NCBI GenBank assembly: GCA_963763135.1
Contig: CAVXNJ010000005.1
Location: forward strand, 310,001-374,000
Reading direction: 5' to 3'
Length of the DNA stretch: 64,000 nt
Origin: JANMZO01 sp963763135
GTDB lineage: Bacteria; Actinomycetota; Acidimicrobiia; Acidimicrobiales; JANYDT01
The number at the start of each line of letters is the position of its first letter. Positions within the stretch are counted from its first letter, which is position 1. A model generated the notes under the pieces. That model was not told the DNA's origin, ran no database searches, and saw nothing but the letters and a program-made list of their open reading frames with translations. Positions 15,723 to 23,600 of the stretch are shown here, in pieces. Position numbers and translations under genes: made by a program.

Positions 15723-18605
15723 ATGACAACGGTCGAACACGACCTCTTCGCAGACGCTCAGGTGGTACGCGTTCGTGACGTGACGCTCTCGCTCGACGAC
15801 GACCCGGTCGCCCGGCGAGAGAAACTCGCCCGCGTCATCCTCGATGAGTTGTTCGAGTTCGTGGGCCTGCTCGACGCGGATGGAAGGACGCTCGAAATCA
15901 ACCGGGCGGCCCTTGAAGGCGCTGGGATCCGGCTAGGCGACATCCAGGGAAGACCGTTCTGGGAAGCCCGTTGGTGGGCGATCTCCAACGAATCCCGCGA
16001 TGAAGCACAAGACATGGTGAAGCGGGCGGGCCTGGGCGAGTTCGTACGTTGCGATGTGGAGGTGTACGGGAAGGATTTGGGGAGCGAGACGATCATCGTT
16101 GACTACTCGCTAACTCCGATCCGCGACGACAGCGGACGCATCGTCTTCCTGCTTCCCGAGGGTCGCAACATCACCGACAAGAAGCGGGCCGAAGCGGAAC
16201 TGGCCCGCAAGACCGAAGAACTCCAGCTTCTCCTCGACCGGGTCCGCCATCTCGACAATGCGAAGAGCACGTTTTTCGCGAACGTGAGTCACGAGTTGCG
16301 AACGCCACTGAGCCTGATCCTTGGGCCGGTCGAGGAAATGCTGGAGTCGGCTGTGGGTCTCGGTGATACCGAGCGGAGGAACCTCAAGATCGTGCGCCGG
16401 AACGCGGCGATGTTGTTGAAGCAGGTCAACGCGCTGCTTGATCTCGCGAAGGTCGACGCGGGTGAAATGCACCTCAACTACTCACGGCTCGATCTGGGCA
16501 TGCTCGTGGGATCGCTGGCCGCGAACTTTGAAGCACTCGCCGCGCACCGACGCATCAACTACGTCATCGACACACCTCAGGACCTCCTGGCCGACGTCGA
16601 TGCAGATCAGTATGAGCGCATAGTATTGAACCTCCTGGCGAACGCGTTCAAGTTCACTCCCAACAACGGGTGGATCCGTTGTCGATTGGAGCGCAGCGAT
16701 GAGCACCACGTGCTGCTGACCGTTCAGGACAGCGGGCCCGGCGTCGCCCCCGAGTTGCGGGCGGAGATCTTCGAGCGGTTTCACCAGGGCGCGCCCGGCA
16801 CGCCGGGTGGACCGTCGTATGAAGGTAGCGGGCTGGGACTCGCGATCGTGAAGAGCTTCGTTGACCTCCACTCGGGAACGATCACGGTCACCGATGCGCC
16901 CGGAGGCGGGGCTCTGTTCCAGGTCGAGCTTCCGGTGCGAGCCCCGGAGACCGCCTATGTGCGGGTCGCCGCACCCGAAGCCATCGAGCGCCCGGCCGTG
17001 CAACCGTTTGATTTGTGGTGGTGGGCGAGGTCCCGAGCGGACGCTCCCGACCGGCGCATAGACCTTCCCACGGTGCTGGTGGTCGAGGACCACAGCGAAA
17101 TGCGGCGATTCATCGTCGAGGCGCTTCGCGACGAACTCCGCGTCGTCGCGGCGTCCGACGGCGACGAGGCCATCGCGTTAGCGCTGCAGGAATCGCCGGA
17201 TCTTGTGGTGACCGACCTCATGATGCCCAGGCGAGGCGGCGAGCAACTCGTTGCCGCCATGCGCGCCGAACCGAAGCTCGCGCAGGTGCCGGTGCTGATC
17301 CTCTCGGCCCGCGCCGACGACGAGTTGCGTCTTCGTCTGCTTTCTTCGGCGGTCCAGGACTACCTTACGAAGCCGTTCTCCGCGCACGAGCTTCGGGTTC
17401 GAACGCGCAACCTCGTGACTATGAAACGAGCGCGTGATGCGCTACAGGTCGAGCTCACAAGCCAGAGCAGCGACCTGGCCGAGTTGACCGACGAACTCAT
17501 CGCAGAACGACGGGCGCTGCAGGCATCCAACGACGCCCTTCGTGAATCCGAGGCCCGGTGGCGGGCCGTCTACGACAACCTTGCGGCGGGCATCGCGCTC
17601 GTCGATGCCGATGGCATCTTCGTCGACGCCAACCCCGCGCTTGAGACCATGCTCGGCTTCAGCGTCGACGAACTGCGAGGAACACCACTCATGTCCTACG
17701 CGGACTCGGGCGCGGCCGAGCTGGCGCTGGCTGGACGAGAGCGGCGGCTTCGTCGTTGCGACGGAAACATTGTCTGGGCCAACGTGACGGAGTCGAGCAG
17801 CCCGTTGATCGATGCAGGTACGGCGCTTCACCTTTTCGTGATCGAAGATGTGACCGCCCGGGTAGAAACGCAGGCCGCTCTGGCGCGTGCTCAGAATGAG
17901 CTCACCCGCGTCACGCGAGCCAGTGCCCTCGGCGAGCTTGCCGCGTCTATCGCGCATGAGGTCAACCAACCTCTCGCCGCACTCGTCGCCAACAGTCACG
18001 CGGCACTGCGGTGGCTCGCTCCCGAGCATCGCAACGAGACCGAGGCGAACGACGCTATGCAACGGATCATTCGCGACGCCACGCGGGCCAGCAACATCAT
18101 CGGCGGCATCCGTCGATTCCTCGCCCGCAGCGGGCTGCAGAAGCAACTCGTCGACCCGGACGAGATCGTCACCTACGTGCTCGGAATCGTCGGACCATTT
18201 GCGGAAACACACAATGTGCGCCTGGCCCGCCCACCTCATGATCCCCTACCGCCAATTTCCGGTGATCCCGTTCAGCTGCAACAGGTGCTGTTGAATCTCG
18301 TAATGAACGGGATCGAGGCCATGGTCTCCGCTGGCGTTTCGCATCCGAGCATCACCTTCCGAGCCACGACGACGTCAGACGAGGTCGTGTTGCAGGTGCA
18401 CGACAACGGTCCCGGTATTTCCGACTCGGACCGCGAGCGCATCTTTGAAGCCTTCTTCACCACCAAGCCCGACGGCATGGGCATGGGACTCGCGATCAGT
18501 CGCTCCATCATCGATGCCCACGGGGGCACGCTCGACCTGACCTCCACCCAGGGCGGCGCGTGTTTCACCGTCGCGCTACCGGTCAGCTCACCGAAGGCCC
18601 AGTGA
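15723..18605 (+). CDS. todS: TodS/TmoS-like aromatic-sensing hybrid histidine kinase
   Basis: 960-residue soluble kinase (no membrane segments) with the rare TodS layout. PAS1 spans about 35-155, HK1 has His190 (NVSHELRTP), a receiver domain has Asp498 (VTDLMMP), PAS2 follows at about 610-720, and HK2 has His745 (IAHEVNQP) with its ATPase region ending in GMGMGLAISRSII. PAS1 keeps TodS toluene-pocket residues at the same numbers: Phe46, Ile74, Phe79 and Val126; Ile114 is Val here. In TodS, aromatic binding to PAS1 triggers HK1-receiver-HK2-TodT phosphorelay. The start is set by GGGGAGG before ATGACAACG; the TodS leucine-zipper N-terminus is short here. Divergent from tmoA and coupled to the response regulator. 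Confidence 0.93.
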   Translation: MTTVEHDLFADAQVVRVRDVTLSLDDDPVARREKLARVILDELFEFVGLLDADGRTLEINRAALEGAGIRLGDIQGRPFWEARWWAISNESRDEAQDMVKRAGLGEFVRCDVEVYGKDLGSETIIVDYSLTPIRDDSGRIVFLLPEGRNITDKKRAEAELARKTEELQLLLDRVRHLDNAKSTFFANVSHELRTPLSLILGPVEEMLESAVGLGDTERRNLKIVRRNAAMLLKQVNALLDLAKVDAGEMHLNYSRLDLGMLVGSLAANFEALAAHRRINYVIDTPQDLLADVDADQYERIVLNLLANAFKFTPNNGWIRCRLERSDEHHVLLTVQDSGPGVAPELRAEIFERFHQGAPGTPGGPSYEGSGLGLAIVKSFVDLHSGTITVTDAPGGGALFQVELPVRAPETAYVRVAAPEAIERPAVQPFDLWWWARSRADAPDRRIDLPTVLVVEDHSEMRRFIVEALRDELRVVAASDGDEAIALALQESPDLVVTDLMMPRRGGEQLVAAMRAEPKLAQVPVLILSARADDELRLRLLSSAVQDYLTKPFSAHELRVRTRNLVTMKRARDALQVELTSQSSDLAELTDELIAERRALQASNDALRESEARWRAVYDNLAAGIALVDADGIFVDANPALETMLGFSVDELRGTPLMSYADSGAAELALAGRERRLRRCDGNIVWANVTESSSPLIDAGTALHLFVIEDVTARVETQAALARAQNELTRVTRASALGELAASIAHEVNQPLAALVANSHAALRWLAPEHRNETEANDAMQRIIRDATRASNIIGGIRRFLARSGLQKQLVDPDEIVTYVLGIVGPFAETHNVRLARPPHDPLPPISGDPVQLQQVLLNLVMNGIEAMVSAGVSHPSITFRATTTSDEVVLQVHDNGPGISDSDRERIFEAFFTTKPDGMGMGLAISRSIIDAHGGTLDLTSTQGGACFTVALPVSSPKAQ

Positions 18606-18610
18606 ACGCC

Positions 18611-19276
18611 ATGACCAACGCTTTCATCAACGTCCCCGGAAACGTCATCACCACCGAGACCGTCGTGTACGTCGTCGACGACGACCCCGCCGTACGCGAG
18701 GGAGTGAGCAGCCTGCTGCGCTCCGTCGGACAGCGCGTCGTGACGTTTTCGTCGGCGCCCGAGTTTCTCGCCCATCCCGCTGAGGATGTCGCAGCGTGTC
18801 TGGTGCTCGACATCCGGATGCCAGGACTCGGAGGGTTGGAGCTCCAACAGCACCTCGGCCGGGCACGAAATCCACTGCCCATCGTCTTCATCACCGGGCA
18901 TGGCGACGTGACTACTGCGGTTCGAGCCATGAAGGCCGGAGCATTCGAGTTCCTTCCGAAGCCCTTCCACCCCGATCAACTACTGGATGCCGTGAACGCC
19001 GCTCTTCGCCTCCATGCCTCCGAACTCAACGCCCGTGCCACGGAAGCGGCCATACGAGCACGATATGCACGCTTAACTATTCGGGAACGAGAGGTCCTGG
19101 ATGCAATCGTCGCCGGGAAGCTGAACAAACAGGTTGGGACCGCACTCGGGGTGAGCGAGCAGACGGTGAAGGTGCATCGTCATAACATCATGCGAAAGAT
19201 GGACGCCGCTTCACTTCCCGACCTGGTGCGCTCGATCGACGTGCTCCGGGCCGCCGAGGTACGTCAGCAGCCCTGA
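18611..19276 (+). CDS. todT: TodT/TmoT-like response regulator
   Basis: About 221 residues. The N-terminal receiver has the DDDP acidic pair, the phosphorylated Asp in LVLDIRMPG, and the switch Thr and Lys in FITGHGD and LPKPF. The C-terminal LuxR-type HTH reads LTIREREVLDAIVAGKLNKQVGTALGVSEQTVKVHRHNIMRKM, with the NKQ...VHRHNIMRKM stretch typical of TodT/StyR/FixJ-like regulators. A GTG at 18602 overlapping the kinase stop (GTGA) is an alternative start three codons earlier. Probably activates the divergent tmo operon; possibly also the phenol/C23O operon. Confidence 0.92.
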   Translation: MTNAFINVPGNVITTETVVYVVDDDPAVREGVSSLLRSVGQRVVTFSSAPEFLAHPAEDVAACLVLDIRMPGLGGLELQQHLGRARNPLPIVFITGHGDVTTAVRAMKAGAFEFLPKPFHPDQLLDAVNAALRLHASELNARATEAAIRARYARLTIREREVLDAIVAGKLNKQVGTALGVSEQTVKVHRHNIMRKMDAASLPDLVRSIDVLRAAEVRQQP

Positions 19277-19326
19277 GTCATGACCGCATGACGAGTCAGG
19301 ACACCTGCGATGTGGAACCAGCTCGC

Positions 19327-19950
19327 TTAACGTTCTCGGACCTGCGCGAGCAGAACGGGGTCCGCGGCACCGTCCCACGTCGCCGTAAGACCCAAGGTCG
19401 GCCGAGGCCCGGCCTGCGGCCGCCGCCAAACGGTGAGCTCGAACCGCTCGTTGGTGAACGTGACCTCGGCCCCGTCGACGGAAGCGGTTTCCATGCCGTC
19501 GACCGGTACGCGCTCCTGGGTCCATCCACCGCCGTGGATCCGCACCTTGCTCGGGGCGATGAACCAGCGGCCGTCATACACCGCCATGCCGAGCGCTTCG
19601 CCCTGTCCGGTCATCGCGACAGCAGCGAGCATCACGAGGAACAACGGATCGCGGAGCCCGTCGTAGACCCAGCGCGCCCCGAGAACCGAGTGATGCATCT
19701 CCGTGATCAACGCGTCGTCGGCTCCGATCCGGGGCTCGTCGCGGTACGTCAACGGAACATGGAACACCACGCCTCCTGAGCGGACGAGGAAGCTCTCCAT
19801 GCCCACTCGGCCGTCGGGGTCATCGAAGCGGTAGGAGCCGATCACGTCGAACTCCTCTCCACCGGATGGACCCCACGGTTGGGTCGGGGCCCACTGGGCG
19901 ATGAGTTCTTCTTTGGTGGGCGTGATAGTCGCTCGATGAAAGATGGCCAT
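19327..19950 (-). CDS. Maltokinase N-terminal cap-like domain protein
   Basis: 207-residue protein resembling the stand-alone actinobacterial family annotated as maltokinase N-terminal cap-like. The conserved opening is MAIFHRATITPTKEELIAQW, then PTQPWG, GSYRFDDPDGRVGMESFL, and a middle FHVPLTYRDEP. No kinase catalytic domain is attached. Its biochemical role is not known to me. The ATG is chosen because the family motif begins there; the open frame extends well upstream but without such similarity. It is convergent with the response regulator gene. Confidence 0.7.
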   Translation of the reverse strand: MAIFHRATITPTKEELIAQWAPTQPWGPSGGEEFDVIGSYRFDDPDGRVGMESFLVRSGGVVFHVPLTYRDEPRIGADDALITEMHHSVLGARWVYDGLRDPLFLVMLAAVAMTGQGEALGMAVYDGRWFIAPSKVRIHGGGWTQERVPVDGMETASVDGAEVTFTNERFELTVWRRPQAGPRPTLGLTATWDGAADPVLLAQVRER

Positions 19951-20198
19951 GAACGGGAAACGTACCGCACCACCGACGCAGCACGCGAGGGCATTACGGA
20001 AAAGCCTGCGCCTGTATATCAAGCAACCTGAGATAAAGCCATATTCAGCGGGCAGTCCCGACCCTCGGGGCCACTCGTGAACGCGGTCGGAGACGCCGAG
20101 CAGCACACAATGACCATTGCCGTGTGGGACGTCTTCCACTCGGCTCAGCACCGAAGCTGTTTCCGCAGACGGCGGGCTCGTGATGAGGGAACGTCCGT

Positions 20199-21110
20199 TC
20201 ACGAGAATCTCAGCTCCCAGTTCTGGCCTACGAGATCCTTGCCGAAGCTGTGATGGAGTTCCTCGTCGACGAGGACAAAGCCGGCCGATTCGTAGATGCG
20301 CCTTGCCGAAACGAGGACGTCGTTGGTCCAGAGCATCACGCCCGAGTAGCCCGCTTCCCGCGCAAACGCAATGCACTGTTCGACCAGGCGGGTGCCGAGC
20401 TGCAGGCCCCGAGCCCACGGTTCGACCAGCAGAATACGAAGCTGGGCGGTCGTTGGGTCCTTCTCGCAGCAGAAGATGCAGCCGGCGCGAGCGCCGTCGA
20501 CTTCGGCGATCCAGGCATTCTCACGACCCGGCCGGTGCCCGGTGCGATAGTCCGACACGATCCGGGCCACGAGCGCCTCGAAGTCGGCGTCCCAACCGAA
20601 TTCGTCTGCGTAGATCGCGCCGTGGCGTTGCACCACCCACCCGAGATCACCCGGCACCAACCCACGAAACGAGATGCGCCGCTCGCCCGGCTCGGGTTCC
20701 GTCAGCTGTCGAATGACGGTCATGGATTCCGTGATGGTGGCCCGCTGATCGGCGGTCAACGACTTGAGGAGTGCTTTGATCTGCGCCGCCGACCGTCGAT
20801 CGAGGACTTTGAATGCCGCTCGGCCGGTTTTGGTGAGCGATACATCCAGCGCCCGACGATCGGTCGACGACGGCGTCGAGACCACGAGGCCACGCTCTTC
20901 CAGCCGCGTCAGCACACGGGTGAGGAAGCTCGCGTCCATTCGGAGACGGTGACGGAGCGCCAGACGTTCCCACGTGCGGTGTGCGGCGAGTTCAAAGATC
21001 ACCCGGGCCTCGGCCAGGCTGTATTCGGTCTCCAGCAGTCCTTCGTCGAGAAGACCGAGCACCTCGGACCAGTGACGGTTGAATCTACGTATCTCGGCAA
21101 CGGACTCCAC
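20199..21110 (-). CDS. MarR-GNAT fusion: regulator with acetyltransferase domain
   Basis: 303 residues in two modules. Residues 1-150 form a MarR winged helix (LALRHRLRMDASFLTRVLTRLEERGLVVSTPSSTDRRALDVSLTKTG, with the DRR wing). Residues from about 153 form a GNAT domain with the acetyl-CoA loop RILLVEPWARGLQLGTRLVEQC (the usual Q/RxxGxG/A) and the closing YESAGFVL. The fusion couples a ligand- or CoA-responsive DNA-binding domain to acetylation. The start is GTG with an excellent GAGGAGG. A perfect inverted repeat 15 bp upstream is the likely auto-operator. Confidence 0.88.
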   Translation of the reverse strand: MESVAEIRRFNRHWSEVLGLLDEGLLETEYSLAEARVIFELAAHRTWERLALRHRLRMDASFLTRVLTRLEERGLVVSTPSSTDRRALDVSLTKTGRAAFKVLDRRSAAQIKALLKSLTADQRATITESMTVIRQLTEPEPGERRISFRGLVPGDLGWVVQRHGAIYADEFGWDADFEALVARIVSDYRTGHRPGRENAWIAEVDGARAGCIFCCEKDPTTAQLRILLVEPWARGLQLGTRLVEQCIAFAREAGYSGVMLWTNDVLVSARRIYESAGFVLVDEELHHSFGKDLVGQNWELRFS

Positions 21111-21124
21111 GCGGCCTCCTCAAT

Positions 21125-21182
21125 TAGTGGATTCCGTCCACTATATCGCGCTGTCGACGATATATTGGCTTCCGTCCACTAT
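21125..21182. promoter_or_regulatory. Candidate MarR operator: inverted repeat plus direct repeat
   Basis: TAGTGGA-TTCCG-TCCACTA (21125-21143) is a perfect 7-bp inverted repeat. The half TTCCGTCCACTAT occurs again at 21170-21182, 38 bp on, with AT-rich TATATT between. It sits directly before the GTG and Shine-Dalgarno of the MarR-GNAT gene, the usual site for MarR autorepression, and behind it lies the 3' end of the next GNAT gene. Confidence 0.7.
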
Positions 21183-21204
21183 CTCGATAAGTGCGGCACC
21201 GACG

Positions 21205-21826
21205 TTACAGGCGGTCGAACGGCTCGGCGTACCGGAAGGTGCCCCGTAGGTCGGGGGTGTACGCGCTGAGGACCAGAACCTGGAAGTACTCACCCCAGGC
21301 CGGATCGGGCGGCACGATGCCATATCGCATCGAGGGCACAAACCCGAACCGCGAGTAGTAGGCGGGAGCACCGAGCAGGGCGATAAGTGGTTCGTCGAGG
21401 GCTTCGGCGGCACCAATCGTCGCGTACACCAGTGCCGACCCGACACGCACATGCTGGTACGACGGTTCCACCCCGATCGGGCCGAGTCCAAGGGCCGGAC
21501 GTGCATCGACATAGCCACGGGTCGTCACGACGTGCCCCCGGACAACACCGTCGATCTCGGCCACCAGCGAGAGTTTGGGGATCCAACCCTCACACTCCCG
21601 AAGTTCGTCGAGGAGTCGCGCTTCGACCGGTTCGTCGTTGTTGGCCCCGTCGTTGTTGGCCCCGTCGTTGTTGGCCCCGTCGTTGTTGGGCTCGTCGCTG
21701 TCGGCGTCGACGGTTATGGCCTCGGCGCCGCCGGCGGCGGTTGGCGTTGCGGCCGGGACGGAACGCCGCCACCTGGACCGCTCGGGCGAAGGGTGCGTCG
21801 GCGGGAGTCTCTCGTCGGATGATCAT
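21205..21826 (-). CDS. GNAT N-acetyltransferase with in-frame tandem repeat; +1 frameshift as written
   Basis: N-terminus MIIRRETPADAPFARAVQVAAF is a normal GNAT opening. The acetyl-CoA part reads LGLGPIGVEPSYQHVRVGSALV ... APAYYSRFGFVPS, as in the YhbS-like GNATs. The two parts lie in different frames, and one extra base between about 21715 and 21775 explains it. Between them is a linker of four GANND-type repeats encoded by 15-bp units, then LLDELRECEGWIPKLSLVAEIDG, which leads into the catalytic domain. If the frame is really broken, translation from the inner GTG at 21564 would give only a partial fold. Confidence 0.72.
21634..21693. repeat. 15-bp tandem repeat inside the GNAT gene, four copies
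   Basis: Three exact copies and one variant of GTCGTTGTTGGCCCC on the + strand. On the coding strand they encode (Gly-Ala-)Asn-Asn-Asp units, forming a polar linker. Units are a multiple of three, so copy number changes would keep the frame. Confidence 0.92.
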
Positions 21827-21970
21827 CTCCCGAGCATTCCAGAACGGGTTGAGCCGCTTTTGGCATTTCCTGCGGTCCGAACGACCCAGTCCCGAGCGGC
21901 CCGGGCCCGAGGAATAGGTCGTTCACACCGTTTACACACTGAATGTTGATAAGCGGTGCAACAATGAACC

Positions 21971-23272
21971 GTGGCCGCACTTCGAAGAATCACTCGATTG
22001 GTCGGCTCCCCGGTTCCGTTGACCGACCGCAGTCGCCGAATTCTCCCCGTTCTGGTCATAACCGCGTTTGTCACGGGCTACCAGGGATCGATTCTTTCGA
22101 CGATGCTCACCTACCCGGCCCGCCAGTGGGGCAAGACCGGGCCGGAGCAAACCCACCTGCTCGCCCTGCTCCGCTTCGACATCGTGGCCGCAATGATCAT
22201 CGTTCGAGCCGCCGACCGGTTCGGCCGCCGCAACCTGCTCATCTGGAGTTCGATCGCCGCCCCGGTGTTCACCGGCCTGTGTGCGTTCACGAACTCGCTG
22301 GCCGCGCTCGGTGCGCTGCAATTCGTGTCCCGGGCACTCACCACCGCGATCGCCATCCTCATCACGGTCTATGTCGCCGAGGAATTTCCCACCGGTAGCC
22401 GCGGGTGGGCCACCGGAGTCCTCGTGGCGCTGGCCGCATTCGGTTCCGGGGCGCTGCTCGTCGTTGCAGCCACTGCAGACCGGACTCCCGACGCCTGGCG
22501 TTACCCGTTCCTTCTCCCGCTGCTCGCGGTTCCCCTTCTCATGTGGCTGTTTCGGGGACTGCAGGAGACCGAGCGCTTCGAAGACGTGGCCGCGAACGAG
22601 CGGCACCAGATCGATCGACGTGCCACGTTGCGGGCCATGTACGTCCATCGCACGCGCCTTCTTCTGGTCGCCCTGTTCGGGTTGGCCGTGGCCTTCGAGC
22701 AGACACCGGCGCGCCAACTCCAGAACGACTTTCTTCGTACCGAGCGGCATTTCTCGGCACTCAACGTCAGCGTCTTCGGGATTCTCTCCAACGCACCGGG
22801 GCTCATCGGGCTGCTGCTGAGCACGATGCTGTGCGACCGCTACGGACGGAAACTCTTCATCGCGGTCGGGCTCGCCGGGTTCGCTATCGGTGACGCCGGA
22901 TTGTTCCTCACCCACGGCACGAGCCTGTGGATCTCATCGATCATCGGCGCACTCGTCGGCGGGCTCGCGCTTCCGGCCATGGGTGTATTCACGGCCGAAC
23001 TGTTCCCCACCGAAATGCGCGCCACCGCTAACGGTATCGGGACCGTGTTCACGCGCATCGGCGGCGCGGCCGGCTTGCTGTTTGTCGGTTGGCTGGCCAC
23101 CACGAAAACCGGCCCGTTCATCGCCCTCACAACCGCCGCGCTCTGGGTCGGCATCGCGCTGTTGATGCTGCTACCCGAGACGGCCGGACGCGAACTGCAG
23201 GAATCCGAGGGTTCACCGGCCATCCACCCGACGCCCACGACGCCAGTCAACCCGATCGAACTGCTGACCTAA
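21971..23272 (+). CDS. MFS transporter
   Basis: 433-residue major facilitator with about 12 hydrophobic segments. The first loop has the MFS motif A variant RAADRFGRRNLLIW, repeated in the second half as CDRYGRKLFIAVG. The sequence before the last helices (GVFTAELFPTEMRATANGIGTVFTRIGGAAGLL) resembles the sugar/metabolite transporter branch, where PTxxRA after helix 10 is common. The substrate is unknown. The start is GTG (VAALRRITRL). Divergent from the GNAT gene. Confidence 0.85.
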   Translation: MAALRRITRLVGSPVPLTDRSRRILPVLVITAFVTGYQGSILSTMLTYPARQWGKTGPEQTHLLALLRFDIVAAMIIVRAADRFGRRNLLIWSSIAAPVFTGLCAFTNSLAALGALQFVSRALTTAIAILITVYVAEEFPTGSRGWATGVLVALAAFGSGALLVVAATADRTPDAWRYPFLLPLLAVPLLMWLFRGLQETERFEDVAANERHQIDRRATLRAMYVHRTRLLLVALFGLAVAFEQTPARQLQNDFLRTERHFSALNVSVFGILSNAPGLIGLLLSTMLCDRYGRKLFIAVGLAGFAIGDAGLFLTHGTSLWISSIIGALVGGLALPAMGVFTAELFPTEMRATANGIGTVFTRIGGAAGLLFVGWLATTKTGPFIALTTAALWVGIALLMLLPETAGRELQESEGSPAIHPTPTTPVNPIELLT

Positions 23273-23305
23273 CGGTACGAACCCTGCCGCCCGTCCGTTC
23301 ATGGC

Positions 23306-23454
23306 CATCAGGCATGTTCACGGTCATCAGGCATGTTCACGGTCATCAGGCATGCTGCACCTTGACCCGGGACCTGCACCTTGACCCGGGACCTGCACCT
23401 TGACCCGGGACCTGCACCTTGACCCGGGACCTGCACCTTGACCCGGGACCTGCA
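23306..23454. repeat. Two different 19-bp tandem repeat arrays back to back
   Basis: First array: 2.6 copies of CATCAGGCATGTTCACGGT. Second: five exact copies of TGCACCTTGACCCGGGACC. They share the 19-bp period but not sequence and follow the MFS gene. There are no spacers, so this is not CRISPR. Within the second unit, GGTCCCGGGTCAAGG-type sequence gives a short CCCGGG dyad. Confidence 0.95.
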
Positions 23455-23600
23455 GTTCCCAGCTGAACCCGGTGCGGCGAGGGCACCGCGATGGTCATGT
23501 TCCGCCATCGCACGGTTGGATCGAACTGTTTCGAAAATTCGCCTGAGAATGTTTTGGACGGGTCGGTTTTTGTCATACCCCCTCTCGTAGAATCGTTCGT

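Noticed and set aside
23356..23450. Five exact 19-bp repeats considered as a CRISPR array
   Set aside because: Units are contiguous without spacers and no cas gene is near.
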